Shown here: piece after piece, positions 7,314-16,408 of the stretch
How the letters are laid out: each line of letters opens with the position of its first letter
How positions within the stretch are numbered: the first letter of the stretch is position 1
Origin: Streptomyces sp. NBC_00576
Lineage (GTDB): Bacteria > Actinomycetota > Actinomycetes > Streptomycetales > Streptomycetaceae
Reading direction: 5' to 3'
Assembly (NCBI RefSeq): GCF_036345175.1
Contig: NZ_CP107780.1
Coordinates: 9,486,001 to 9,550,000 of the forward strand
DNA: 64,000 nucleotides
The notes under the pieces: generated by a model
The model's database searches: none
Told to the model about the DNA's origin: nothing
The model's input: only the letters and a program-made list of their open reading frames with translations
Translations under genes and position numbers: made by a program

Positions 7314-8467
7314 CGACGGGCCGTCACGGTCCCCTCCACCGCGAACAGCTGCTCCTCGACATGGTCGAGAGCAAGCCGCAGCGCGCCCGTCGCCACGGCC
7401 GCCTCGCCGAGGAGCGACAGGGCCACGCCGGGCGGGCGCAGACAGTAACGCGCCAGCTCGTCGCGCAACGGCTCCAGCACGCCGTCCAGCCCCGCCGCCC
7501 AGCCGCCCACGACGACCAGCTCGGGGTCGAGGGCCAGGACGAGCGCGGCCACGTCGTGGACCAGCCGCTGGATGAAGCGGTCGACGGCCGCGCGGGCCCC
7601 CTCGTCGCCCTCGCGCGCGTGGCGGAACACCTCGGCGACCGCCACCTCGTCGAGCGGGTGCAGCGGCTCGCCCGTGGTCGACAGCAGCACCTCCGGGGTC
7701 GCCCCCCGGCCCAGCAGATGCAGCGCGCCGATCTCCCCGGCTGCCCCGCCGTACCCCCGGTGCAGCCGTCCGCCGATCAGCGAACCGGCGCCCGGACTCA
7801 GCCCGGCCAGCACGAACACCACGTCGTCGGAGTCGATCGCCGCGCCCTTCCAGTGCTCGGCGACGGCAGCCGCGTTGGCGTCGTTCTCCACCAGCACAGG
7901 ACACTTGAAGGACCGGCTGAGCCGCTCACCGAGCCGCAGCCCGGTCCACTCCGGCAGCGCCGTGCACAGCCGTACGACCCCGTCGGCCTCCACGATCCCC
8001 GGGGTGGCCACGCCCACGGCCCGCAGCGAGTCGCGGGCCACCCCGGCCCGGCGCAGCAGCTCGGCGACCGCCGACCGCAGCCGCTCCAGCCGCTCGTCCG
8101 CGGGCGCCGCCTCGTCGACGTCCTTCGAGATCGACCCCAGAAGCCGCCCGTCGAGGTCGGACAGCAGCGCGGCAACACGATGGGACCCGATCTCAAGGCC
8201 CAGCAGATGCCCGGCCTCGGCCCGGAACCGGAACCGCCGCGCAGGCCGCCCCTGCCGCCGGGCGACGCTCTCGTCGGCGGCCTTCTCGACGACGAGCCCG
8301 CCCTCGATGAGCCCCTCGACGACGCCCTCGACAGTCGGCCGCGACAGCCCGGTCACCCGGGTGATCTCGGTCAGCGTCGCGCAGTCCGTGGCACGCAGCG
8401 CGTGCAGCACCACCGCGGAATTGATCCTCCGCAGCAGCGAGGGATCCCCACCGGTCAGCTGCCCCAA
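7310..8467 (-). CDS. ROK-family transcriptional regulator
   Basis: A 385-residue repressor. The N-terminal winged helix is at about residues 10-75 (ATLTEITRVTGLSRPTVEGVVEGLI). A ROK sugar-kinase-like domain follows (LGLEIGSHRVAAL, ENDANAAAVAEHW). The zinc motif CxCGxxGC found in many ROK kinases is absent: the region reads GAAGEIGALHLLGRG, suggesting a regulator rather than an active kinase. The start is TTG 8467 behind GGGAGG. Such proteins control sugar catabolism; the effector is unknown. It converges on the GntR gene across a strong terminator. Confidence 0.9.
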   Translation of the reverse strand: MGQLTGGDPSLLRRINSAVVLHALRATDCATLTEITRVTGLSRPTVEGVVEGLIEGGLVVEKAADESVARRQGRPARRFRFRAEAGHLLGLEIGSHRVAALLSDLDGRLLGSISKDVDEAAPADERLERLRSAVAELLRRAGVARDSLRAVGVATPGIVEADGVVRLCTALPEWTGLRLGERLSRSFKCPVLVENDANAAAVAEHWKGAAIDSDDVVFVLAGLSPGAGSLIGGRLHRGYGGAAGEIGALHLLGRGATPEVLLSTTGEPLHPLDEVAVAEVFRHAREGDEGARAAVDRFIQRLVHDVAALVLALDPELVVVGGWAAGLDGVLEPLRDELARYCLRPPGVALSLLGEAAVATGALRLALDHVEEQLFAVEGTVTARR

Positions 8468-8515
8468 CGTACGTCCTCCCAGTTAAGCGGCCCTGGTGAA
8501 GTCGGCTGCGCTACC

Positions 8516-8583
8516 GCGCCCGGAAAGGGGCGCGGGGCGACATCGATCTGCGGCTCCGCCACGGGGCGCGACCAGCCCCCCAC
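8516..8583. repeat. Streptomyces GC-rich intergenic repeat, copy 1
   Basis: This element contains GGGGCGCGGGG, ATCGATCTGCGGCTCCGCC and GGGGCGCGACCAG in that order. A second copy lies in reverse orientation at 47094-47171. Elements of this kind recur between genes in many Streptomyces chromosomes. The rest of the 239-base gap shows nothing else I can assign. Confidence 0.7.
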
Positions 8584-8706
8584 CGGCCCGCAGATACATC
8601 ACCGCGCTCCCAGCGGAGCGCTTGGTGCGCGTGTGGGCCGGATCGTACTCGGCGCGGAGCACCCGGGCGAGAGCCGGACGTCCCCGACCTGTCCGACGAG
8701 CCGGGA

Positions 8707-9375
8707 TCATCCGGGCGCCACGAACCCGGATTCGTACGCCACGATGACCGCCTGCGTACGATCCCGGGCCTGCAGTTTCGCCAGCACCGCGCTGACGTGC
8801 GACTTCACTGTCTCGGTCCCGACGACCAGCCGAGCGGCGATCTCCGCGTTGGACAGCCCCCGGGCCATCAGCCGCAGCACCTCCGCCTCGCGCTCGGTCA
8901 GCCGCGCCCGCTCCAGAACCGCCCGTGCGGCCCGATTGCCGCCGTTGTCGCCGTCGCCGTACTCGGCCGCCAACCGCCGTACCGAGGCCGGGAACAGCAG
9001 CGACTCGCCCTCGGCGACCAGCCGGACCGCGTGCACGATCTCGGCCGGCCGGGCCCGCTTGAGCAGAAAGCCGTCGGCACCGGCCCGCAGCGCCTCGTAC
9101 ACGTACTCGTCGTTCTCGAACGTCGTCACCACCAGGATCTTCGGCGGCTCCGGCACGGTCCGCAGCACCGCGCGCGTGGCCTCGATCCCGTCCATCAGCG
9201 GCATCCGCACATCCATGGCGACGACATCCGGCCGCAACTGCCTGACCAGCGGAATGACGGCGGCCCCGTCCGCCGCCTCCCCGACGACCTCGATATCGGG
9301 CTGAGCCTCCAACACGGCCCGCAGACCGGCACGTACGAGGGGCTCGTCATCGACCAGGAGCACGGTTACGGGCAT
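8707..9375 (-). CDS. NarL/LuxR-family response regulator
   Basis: A 222-residue response regulator. The receiver domain covers residues 3-120, with the acidic pair in LLVDDEP and the phosphorylatable Asp in VVAMDVRMPLMDG. The LuxR helix-turn-helix is at about 155-215 (LTEREAEVLRLMARGLSNAEIA). It lies 14 bases downstream of its histidine kinase in the same operon. The divergent ABC exporter genes are the obvious target, as in many antibiotic- or envelope-stress systems, though this is inferred from position. Confidence 0.95.
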   Translation of the reverse strand: MPVTVLLVDDEPLVRAGLRAVLEAQPDIEVVGEAADGAAVIPLVRQLRPDVVAMDVRMPLMDGIEATRAVLRTVPEPPKILVVTTFENDEYVYEALRAGADGFLLKRARPAEIVHAVRLVAEGESLLFPASVRRLAAEYGDGDNGGNRAARAVLERARLTEREAEVLRLMARGLSNAEIAARLVVGTETVKSHVSAVLAKLQARDRTQAVIVAYESGFVAPG

Positions 9376-9389
9376 CCGGTCAGCGTAGA

Positions 9390-10580
9390 TCAGCGCAGCG
9401 GCAGCTCGACGTGCACCTGCCAGTCGCCCTCGTCGGGCCCCGTCCGCGCACGGCCGCCCAGCAGCGCCGCACGCTCCCGTATGCCGCGCAGACCGCTGCC
9501 CCGGCCGGGGCCGGGTATCGCGGCGGTGAGCGGGTTGCGGACCTCCAGGGCGAGGGTGTCGTCCGCCACCCCGATACGCACCCGGACGGGAACGGCCCCC
9601 GCGTGCCGCAGCACATTGGTGAGCGACTCCTGGAGGATGCGATAGCCCTCGCGGGACACCGGACCCGGCACACCGTCGAGAGAACCGGTCACCTCCATGT
9701 CGACCTTCGCCCCGGAGAAGCGCGCGGACTCCAGGAGGCGGTCGGCCTCGGTGAGGGCCGGGCGGCTGCTCACGGGCCTGCCCGACTCCCGCAGTACGCC
9801 GAGGACGCGCTCCAGGTCCTCCAATGCGGCCCGGCCGGTCTCCTCGATGGCGTCCAGCGCCCGGTCGGTGAACGCGGGATCGCCCGCCGCACGGGCCGCG
9901 CCCGCCTGCACCACCGCCACGGTGAGCGCGTGCCCGATGGAGTCGTGCAGCTCACGGGCGATGCGGTTGCGCTCCAGGAGCTGCTCGGTGCGCTCCTCCA
10001 GGGCGGCGAGACGCTCCGTGGGGGAGGGGCCGAGCAGGCGCCCGGCCAGCCGGGTGATCAGCTCGCCCGAGCCGACCACCACCGCGGCCAGCAGGATCAG
10101 CGGCAGCGGCGCGAACAGCGCGTGCCACCAGTGGTGGCTCTCGACGCGCAGCAGGGCACCGTCGTCCCCCGGTGTGTCGCCCAGCGCGGTCATCACCAGA
10201 TTCTGGGTGGTGATGGGCAGTTGGACGGTCAGCATCGAGACCAGACCCCCGAGCAGCAGCCGGGCCTCCAGCCAGAGCACCGTACGGCCCCGGTCTCCCC
10301 AGGTGACGGACGAGACGGCGACAATCCCCGAACTGCCTCCGTCGCTGTCCCCGTTGCTGCCATGGCGGTGGTCGATCAGCAGCAGTCTGGCCTGCAGTCC
10401 CTCCACGGTCCGCATCGCGGGCACCAGCCCGGCGAGTCCGAGCAGCCCGGCCGACGCGAACCAGATCCACCACCCGTCCCAGACGAACAGCCACATGGCC
10501 GGCCACACGACGGCCATGAACAGATGCAGCCATCGTGTGTACGTGACCGCCCGGCTGAACGGGCGCAGGATGCGGATCAT
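9390..10580 (-). CDS. NarL-type sensor histidine kinase
   Basis: A 396-residue membrane kinase. About four hydrophobic segments occupy residues 15-185. The HisKA_3 dimerisation helix carries the phospho-acceptor in IARELHDSIGHAL. A HATPase_c domain occupies the C-terminus (NVLRHAGA, GSGLRGIRERAALLGG). Start 10580 is chosen because longer frames run antisense into the divergent ABC ATPase. It is cotranscribed with the response regulator, and together they probably control the divergent ABC exporter. Confidence 0.94.
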   Translation of the reverse strand: MIRILRPFSRAVTYTRWLHLFMAVVWPAMWLFVWDGWWIWFASAGLLGLAGLVPAMRTVEGLQARLLLIDHRHGSNGDSDGGSSGIVAVSSVTWGDRGRTVLWLEARLLLGGLVSMLTVQLPITTQNLVMTALGDTPGDDGALLRVESHHWWHALFAPLPLILLAAVVVGSGELITRLAGRLLGPSPTERLAALEERTEQLLERNRIARELHDSIGHALTVAVVQAGAARAAGDPAFTDRALDAIEETGRAALEDLERVLGVLRESGRPVSSRPALTEADRLLESARFSGAKVDMEVTGSLDGVPGPVSREGYRILQESLTNVLRHAGAVPVRVRIGVADDTLALEVRNPLTAAIPGPGRGSGLRGIRERAALLGGRARTGPDEGDWQVHVELPLR

Positions 10581-10688
10581 CCCGACATCGTGACAGGCGG
10601 CACTGACATCAGACCTCCCCCGGGCGGGGGAGACGGAACCCTCCGGCGGGGGAGGCGCCCGTGCCGGGCCGGCGGCCAGGCTGCTGCC

Positions 10689-11624
10689 ATGACCAGCATC
10701 GACGTCCAGAACCTCACCAAGGAGTACGGCACGACGCGAGCCGTCGACCACCTCACCTTCCGCGTCCTGCCCGGCCGCGTCACCGGCTTCCTCGGCCCCA
10801 ACGGCGCCGGAAAGTCCACCACCATGCGGCTGGTGCTCGGCCTGGACCGGCCGACGTCCGGCACCGCCACGGTCGGCGGGCGCGCCTACGCCACGCTCGA
10901 CGAACCGCTGCGCCAGGTGGGCGCCCTCCTCGACGCGCAGGCCGCGCACGGCTCACGCACCGCACGCGACCATCTGCGGGTGCTGGCGGTGAGCAACCGC
11001 ATCCCGGAGCGCCGGGTGGACGAGGTCCTGGAGGAGACGGGGCTCGCGTCCGCCGCGAGACGCCGCGTGAAGACGTACTCCCTGGGCATGCGCCAACGCC
11101 TGGGCATCGCGGCCGCCCTCCTCGGCGATCCGCCCGTGCTGCTGCTCGACGAGCCCTCCAACGGACTCGACCCCGAAGGCATCATCTGGATCCGGGAGTT
11201 GCTGCGCCGCCTGGCCGGCGAGGGCCGGACGGTCCTGGTGTCCAGCCACCTCATGAACGAGACCGCGTCCTTCGCCGACCACCTCGTGGTCCTCGGCCGC
11301 GGCCACCTCCTCGCCGACACCCCGATGCGGGAGTTCATCCACGCGCGCGTGCAGCCGCGTGTGCGGGTGCGCACGACGAAGGACGCCGCATTCAAGGACG
11401 CCCTCGCGAGCCACGGATACGAGGCCGTCGAGCACGAGGACGGGCACTTGACCGTGCACCACGCACGCGTGGACGACATCGGGCGACTCGCGTCGGACGC
11501 CGACGTGCCGGTACTCGAACTGGCCACGGAGGAAGGCACGTTGGAGCAGGCCTACCTCGATCTGACGATGTCCGAAACCGAGTTCGCCGCCCAGCAGTCC
11601 CCGACGCAGCCCCAGGAGGCCTGA
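10689..11624 (+). CDS. ABC exporter ATP-binding protein
   Basis: This 311-residue ABC ATPase has a Walker A motif GPNGAGKS near residue 38, an ABC signature YSLGMRQRL, and a Walker B motif VLLLDEPSNGLDPEG. The D-loop and H-loop follow (LVSSHLMNE). The C-terminal 80 residues form the extra domain common in BcrA/DrrA-type exporters. It is followed two bases later by its permease. It is divergent from a two-component system that probably regulates it in response to an antibiotic or envelope stress. Confidence 0.95.
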   Translation: MTSIDVQNLTKEYGTTRAVDHLTFRVLPGRVTGFLGPNGAGKSTTMRLVLGLDRPTSGTATVGGRAYATLDEPLRQVGALLDAQAAHGSRTARDHLRVLAVSNRIPERRVDEVLEETGLASAARRRVKTYSLGMRQRLGIAAALLGDPPVLLLDEPSNGLDPEGIIWIRELLRRLAGEGRTVLVSSHLMNETASFADHLVVLGRGHLLADTPMREFIHARVQPRVRVRTTKDAAFKDALASHGYEAVEHEDGHLTVHHARVDDIGRLASDADVPVLELATEEGTLEQAYLDLTMSETEFAAQQSPTQPQEA

Positions 11625-11626
11625 CC

Positions 11627-12352
11627 ATGCCGTTCGCACCCGTTCTGCGCTCCGAGTGGCTGAAGATCCGTACGCTCCGCTCCCTCTGCGGCGCACTGTT
11701 GGCGGTATTCGCCGTCTCCACGGCCTTCTCCGCGCTCGCCGGCGTCTCCAGTACGTCCGACCCGGAGTTCGACCCGCTGTTCATGGCGCTCTCCGGAGTC
11801 GGGCCCGGCCAGATCGCCGCCATCGCCTTCGGCGCGACGGCAGTCTCCTCCGAGTTCCACGGCGGCGGACTGCGGCTCTCCCTGGCGGCGGTGCCACAGC
11901 GTGGACGGTGGTTCGCGGCCAAGATCGCGGCTATCGGCGTACCGGTCCTGGTGGTGGGACTGGTCACCGCCGCCGCTTCGCTCGCCGCCGCCAGGGCGGG
12001 ACTGGGCGACGAGGCGAGCGGACTCACGTTGGGCGAACAGGCGCGTGGCGTCGTCGGCTGCGGCATCTACCTCACGCTGATGGCACTGCTCGCGGCCGGA
12101 CTCACCGCCCTGTTGCGCAGCGGCGTGGCCACGCTCAGCATCCTGATCCCGTTCGTCCTCATCATCTCGTTCGTGGTCGGGGACGTGGCAGGTGGGCTGA
12201 CCGACTTCATGCCCGACCGGGCGGGCCAGGTGGTCCTGCACGAGACGTCCGACAGCTTGCTCGGCCCCTGGACCGGTCTCGCGGTGACCGCGCTCTGGAC
12301 GGCGGCCGCACTGCTCGCGGGGGCGTGGAGCGTGCGGCGCCGGGACGCGTGA
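11627..12352 (+). CDS. ABC-2 type permease subunit
   Basis: A 241-residue integral membrane protein with about six hydrophobic segments, beginning after EWLKIRTLRS, the usual cytoplasmic lead-in of ABC-2 permeases. GVGPGQIAAIAFGATAVSSE is the conserved second-helix region. It is coupled to the upstream ATPase, with the start two bases after its stop. Together they should form an exporter with two copies of each subunit. The substrate is not evident. Confidence 0.9.
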   Translation: MPFAPVLRSEWLKIRTLRSLCGALLAVFAVSTAFSALAGVSSTSDPEFDPLFMALSGVGPGQIAAIAFGATAVSSEFHGGGLRLSLAAVPQRGRWFAAKIAAIGVPVLVVGLVTAAASLAAARAGLGDEASGLTLGEQARGVVGCGIYLTLMALLAAGLTALLRSGVATLSILIPFVLIISFVVGDVAGGLTDFMPDRAGQVVLHETSDSLLGPWTGLAVTALWTAAALLAGAWSVRRRDA

Positions 12353-12378
12353 CGGACGTACGCGCACCCGTACACACC

Positions 12379-12921
12379 CTAGGAAGCCGCGTCCCGCAGT
12401 CGTCCGAACTCCTCGGACATGGTCGCCGCCGTCCAGTGCGCGTTGAGACCGCTCGGGTTGGGCAGCACCCACACGCGCGTGTCGCCGAACTGCCGCTCCT
12501 GAGGGCCCACCTGGGCCCTGCGGTCGTCGAAGGCGGCACGGTACGCCGTCACGCCCACGACGGCCAGCCAGCGTGGCCGCAGCCGCGTCACCTTCGCGGC
12601 CAGTAGCCGCCCGCCCTCGCGGTACTCCTCCGCGGACAGCTCGTCGGCCCGTGCGGTCGCCCGCGCGACGACGTTCGTGATGCCGAGCCCGTGCGCGAGC
12701 AACTCGCCCTGTTCGGCAGGCTTCAGCAGCCTCGGCGTGAACCCGGAGAGGTGGAGGACCGGCCAGAAGCGGTTGCCGGGGCGGGCGAAGTGGTGACCCG
12801 TCGCCGCCGTCATCAGGCCCGGGTTGATGCCGCAGAACAGAACATGGAGGCCGTCCGCGGTGACGTCCGGTACGAGACGGTCGCGGGCGGCCTCCAGCTC
12901 GGCCTGGGTGAAGCGGGTCAG
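12379..12921 (-). CDS. mug: G/U mismatch-specific uracil-DNA glycosylase (Mug), apparent CTG start
   Basis: Removes uracil or ethenocytosine opposite guanine in DNA. Motif 1, with the catalytic Asn, is GINPG (Asn at residue 33 when counted from 12921). Motif 2 is LPNPSGLNAHWT. The only in-frame ATG, at 12813, lies after GINPG and would delete the active site. Upstream there is no ATG, GTG or TTG in frame far into purB. The frame can begin at CTG 12919-12921, which overlaps the purB stop as CTGA in the position where ATGA overlaps are normal. That gives 180 residues, close to the family length. So either CTG is used as start or the gene has lost its initiator. It is translationally coupled to purB. 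Confidence 0.85.
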   Translation of the reverse strand: MTRFTQAELEAARDRLVPDVTADGLHVLFCGINPGLMTAATGHHFARPGNRFWPVLHLSGFTPRLLKPAEQGELLAHGLGITNVVARATARADELSAEEYREGGRLLAAKVTRLRPRWLAVVGVTAYRAAFDDRRAQVGPQERQFGDTRVWVLPNPSGLNAHWTAATMSEEFGRLRDAAS

Positions 12922-14366
12922 AGGATCGCTCCGGGCGTGTAGGCCGCGGCAGCCGGGTGCTGCTTGGCGATCTCCTCGATCCGGCCGACGACGACGGCGA
13001 CCTGGTCGGCGGCGGCGCCCGTGAACGACAGCTTGTCGGCCATCAGGGCGTCGAGCTGCGCGCGGTCCAGGGGGATGCGCTCGTCGGCGGCGAGTTTGTC
13101 GAGGAGTTCGTTGCGCTCGGCGCCCTGCTCACGCATGGCGAGCGCGGAGGCGACGGCGTTCTCCTTGATGGCCTCGTGCGCCACCTCACGCCCGACACCC
13201 GCGCGCACCGCGCCCATCAGCACCTTGGTGGTGGCGAGGAAGGGGAGGTAGCGGTCCAGCTCGCGCGCGACGACGGCCGGGAAGGCGCCGAACTCGTCGA
13301 GGACCGTCAGGAAGGTCTCCAGCAGCCCGTCAAGGGCGAAGAACGCGTCGGGGAGGGCCACCCGGCGCACCACCGAGCACGACACGTCGCCCTCGTTCCA
13401 CTGGTCGCCCGCCAGCTCGCCCGTCATCGAGGCGTAGCCGCGCAGGATCACCATGAGCCCGTTGACGCGCTCGCAGGAACGCGTGTTCATCTTGTGCGGC
13501 ATCGCGGACGAGCCGACCTGGCCGGGCTTGAAGCCCTCGGTCACCAGCTCGTGCCCGGCCATCAGCCGGATCGTCTTGGCGATCGAGGAGGGCGCGGCGG
13601 CCACCTGCACCAGCGCGGTGACGACCTCGTAGTCGAGCGAGCGCGGGTACACCTGACCGACGGAGGTGAAGGCGGTGGAGAAGCCCAGGTGCCCGGCGAT
13701 CCGCTGCTCCAGCTCCGCGAGCTTGGCCGCGTCCCCGCCGAGCAGGTCCAGCATGTCCTGGGCGGTGCCCACGGGACCCTTGATACCGCGCAGCGGATAC
13801 CGCCCGAGCAGCTCCTCGACCCGGGCGTACGCGACCAGCAGCTCGTCGGCGGCGGTCGCGAACCGCTTGCCGAGGGTGGTGGCCTGCGCGGCCACGTTGT
13901 GCGAGCGGCCGGCCATGACCAGCTCGCCGTACTCACCGGCAAGCTTCCCGAGCCGCGCCAGCACGGCCACCGTACGGTCGCGCACCAGCTCAAGCGAGAG
14001 CCGGATCTGCAACTGCTCCACGTTCTCGGTGAGGTCGCGCGAGGTCATGCCCTTGTGGACCTGCTCGTGCCCGGCGAGGTCGTTGAACTCCTCGATCCGC
14101 GCCTTCACATCGTGCCGGGTGACCTTCTCGCGCTCGGCGATGGAGGCCAGGTCGACGGTGTCGAGGACCCGCTCGTAGTCGGCGAGGGCGGCGTCGGGCA
14201 CCTCGATGCCGAGGTCCTTCTGGGCCCGCAGCACGGCGAGCCAGAGCTGCCGTTCCAGCCTCACCTTCTGCTCGGGAGACCAGAGCGTGGCGAGCTCGGT
14301 GGAGGCGTAGCGTCCGGCGAGGACGTTCGGGATGCGGGGCTTTGCGGGTGCGGCGGTCACGTGCAC
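12918..14366 (-). CDS. purB: Adenylosuccinate lyase
   Basis: Catalyses two fumarate-releasing steps in purine synthesis: SAICAR to AICAR and adenylosuccinate to AMP. The fumarase/aspartase signature SSAMPHKMNTRSCERV carries the flexible catalytic loop serine. The general acid histidine lies in AGRSHNVAAQATTLG, and TSRDLTENVEQ is the substrate-binding region. The 482-residue length is normal. Either GTG 14366 or GTG 14360 may be used. It precedes mug with a 4-base overlap. The 219 bases upstream hold no gene I can support. Confidence 0.95.
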   Translation of the reverse strand: MHVTAAPAKPRIPNVLAGRYASTELATLWSPEQKVRLERQLWLAVLRAQKDLGIEVPDAALADYERVLDTVDLASIAEREKVTRHDVKARIEEFNDLAGHEQVHKGMTSRDLTENVEQLQIRLSLELVRDRTVAVLARLGKLAGEYGELVMAGRSHNVAAQATTLGKRFATAADELLVAYARVEELLGRYPLRGIKGPVGTAQDMLDLLGGDAAKLAELEQRIAGHLGFSTAFTSVGQVYPRSLDYEVVTALVQVAAAPSSIAKTIRLMAGHELVTEGFKPGQVGSSAMPHKMNTRSCERVNGLMVILRGYASMTGELAGDQWNEGDVSCSVVRRVALPDAFFALDGLLETFLTVLDEFGAFPAVVARELDRYLPFLATTKVLMGAVRAGVGREVAHEAIKENAVASALAMREQGAERNELLDKLAADERIPLDRAQLDALMADKLSFTGAAADQVAVVVGRIEEIAKQHPAAAAYTPGAIL

Positions 14367-14585
14367 GGATTCTACTGGCGGTTCGTGCAGGCCAGCGCCA
14401 GGGATGCGTTCGGTGGAACCTACGAGATCTGCGTCACGCCGGTGGGTCGACCGGGACAGTTTGTCGCGGGGCGAGGAAAGTTCCGCGGTCAGTCCTCGTA
14501 CGGCGACAGGTCCGGCCGTTTCGCCGGCATCCCGTCCCCGGACGGCGTGCCTATGGGGTCATGTTGCCCGGAATGCGGTGCCGGC

Positions 14586-15395
14586 TCAGCTCGGATGCTT
14601 GACCGGTACCGACGGCGGGTCGCCGATCTGGCCGTTGGCGGTTCGGGAGCGGCAGAACAGGAGCTGCTTCGGCGAGGTGCTCGTGAACGGGGATTGATCG
14701 TAGTCCCCGTAGCGCTGCACGACGTGGAGACCGGCCAGCCGGCAGAGCGCCAGGAGTTCCTCGGGAAAGAAGCAGCGCATGCTGACTTTCTTGGTGCGTA
14801 CGCACACGCTGTCGCGTAGGTAGTCCAGCGTGAAGCGCAGCACTTGGGCGGCGGCGTCGTAGTTGGTCGTCGCTCGCACGTCGAGCCTCGCCCCGTCCCG
14901 GTCCGCGACCGACTTGTGGTGGTAGGGCGACTCGGGGAGCCGGCACAGCTTGGCCATGTCGGGGTTGAACACGTCCAGGATCAGGGTTCCGCCTGGTCGC
15001 AGCACGTTTCGCGCCGAGGCGAGGAACGCGACCACGGAATCCACGTCGTGCAGGTGCTGCATCGCGTTGGTTGCCGAGAACACCAGGGAAAAGCGCCTGT
15101 CGGAGCGGATGTCTCGGCAGTCCTGTTCCAGCCACTCGACCGGCAGTCGCTCGTCCTCGGCCCGCTGACGGGCACGCGCAAGCATCGAGGGCATGATGTC
15201 AAGCCCTGTGACCTCGACACCCGCCCGCGCGATCGGCAGGGTGATGCGCCCGGTTCCGCAGGCCACCTCCAGGACCGGACCGTCCGCCCGGACCGCTTGG
15301 CCGAGGAAGAACGGGATGTCGTGGGTGCGGGCGGTGAACTCCTGATCGTAGAAGTCCGCATCGTCGTACACGGCCAGGTCCTCCAGTGGCTTCAT
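14586..15395 (-). CDS. Class I SAM-dependent methyltransferase
   Basis: A 269-residue methyltransferase with motif I VLEVACGTGRITLPIARAG near residue 42, the acidic ribose-binding position in TGLDIMPSML, and motif post-II EQDCRDIRSD. RPGGTLILDVFNPD marks the later strand. It is the third gene of a minus-strand operon and overlaps the aminotransferase stop by four bases (ATGA), indicating translational coupling. The methyl acceptor is unknown, though a small amine or carboxylate made by the two upstream enzymes is plausible. Confidence 0.88.
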   Translation of the reverse strand: MKPLEDLAVYDDADFYDQEFTARTHDIPFFLGQAVRADGPVLEVACGTGRITLPIARAGVEVTGLDIMPSMLARARQRAEDERLPVEWLEQDCRDIRSDRRFSLVFSATNAMQHLHDVDSVVAFLASARNVLRPGGTLILDVFNPDMAKLCRLPESPYHHKSVADRDGARLDVRATTNYDAAAQVLRFTLDYLRDSVCVRTKKVSMRCFFPEELLALCRLAGLHVVQRYGDYDQSPFTSTSPKQLLFCRSRTANGQIGDPPSVPVKHPS

Positions 15396-16408
15396 CGCGC
15401 CACCGTCGGCGTCGGGCCGAAAGCGTCAGCAAGGCTGGTCAGGATGGAGCCGGACCAACTGCTCTCCCCGAACACGCTGACCGGCATGGCGAGCACGCCG
15501 CACTCACGCTGGAGCGTCTCCGCCGGGATTTCAACCGGGAAGAAATAGTTGCCGGGACACGTCCGGCTCGCCGTGGGAATCGCCCCGAGCACCTCGTCCG
15601 GCAACCGTTCGAACAACCGCTCAGCCCGTGCGGCCAGTTCGTCGACGACCCGCCGGGGCACGTCGCTGTGCTCGGTCAGCAGACGGTCGGCGAGCCTCAG
15701 CTGTGCTGGCGTCGGCGGATCCGCCCGGAACGCTTCGGCCCATTCGGCGTGCGCCGGGCCCAGCAGGACCACGCCGAACGTGCGTGGCCACAGCCATCCC
15801 TTGGTGACCGAATGCAGCAGGACCGCGCAACCGGTGTCCAGCAATCGCCGTGTGCCGGCAGCGAACGGGGCTCCCAGGTCGTAGACGCTGTCGATCAGCA
15901 GGCGGCGGCGTGGTGATTCCCGCAACCACGAAATCACCGCGGCGCACTCGGCATCGGACAGGTAACGGCCGAGCGGCTTGCTGGGGTTGGCGAGCAGCAG
16001 ATATTCGGGCCGTTGATCCCCCGGCGACCTCGGCAGGGCCGGCGCCGGTAGCGTCGGGTAGGACATGGGCTCGAGGCCCGCAGCGCGGGCCAGCTCGAAG
16101 TAGACCGGGTACACGTCGCTGGGCAGCCACAACCGCGCGTGCACGGCGCGCAGCCGGTGGAACACCACACCGAGCCCGTGCCGGACCCCTCGACAGACCA
16201 TGGCGTGGCCGGACCACTCTTCCGGCAGCTCCAAGCGCTGCAGCCAGGCTCGGGCGAGATCGCACCGGTGCACCGTACTCATGTCGGTCGGCGGTTCCGG
16301 CCGCACCGGAGCAAGCGCCCGGTACACGTTGGTCTCGGCGGCGTCCAGAAGCGACGAGGAAGCACCGAGTTGCCGCTGCCGGAATTCCTGGAACTCCTCG
16401 AACCTCAT
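15392..16408 (-). CDS. PLP-dependent aminotransferase, fold type I
   Basis: A 338-residue protein with the fold-type I layout in compact form. The substrate/cofactor asparagine lies in NPSKPLG (Asn141), the PLP pyridine aspartate in LLIDSVYDLG (Asp173), and the Schiff-base lysine in HSVTKGWLWPRTFG (Lys203). The layout resembles histidinol-phosphate or capreomycidine-synthase-like enzymes. It overlaps the radical SAM gene upstream and the methyltransferase downstream by four bases each. Pathway unknown; it may act on the product of the radical SAM step. Confidence 0.85.
   Translation of the reverse strand: MRFEEFQEFRQRQLGASSSLLDAAETNVYRALAPVRPEPPTDMSTVHRCDLARAWLQRLELPEEWSGHAMVCRGVRHGLGVVFHRLRAVHARLWLPSDVYPVYFELARAAGLEPMSYPTLPAPALPRSPGDQRPEYLLLANPSKPLGRYLSDAECAAVISWLRESPRRRLLIDSVYDLGAPFAAGTRRLLDTGCAVLLHSVTKGWLWPRTFGVVLLGPAHAEWAEAFRADPPTPAQLRLADRLLTEHSDVPRRVVDELAARAERLFERLPDEVLGAIPTASRTCPGNYFFPVEIPAETLQRECGVLAMPVSVFGESSWSGSILTSLADAFGPTPTVAR

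Noticed and set aside
14342..14602. Plus-strand frames in the purB upstream gap
   Set aside because: No convincing start or family; one frame reads smoothly (GGTYEICVTPVG) but has no start codon in the gap.
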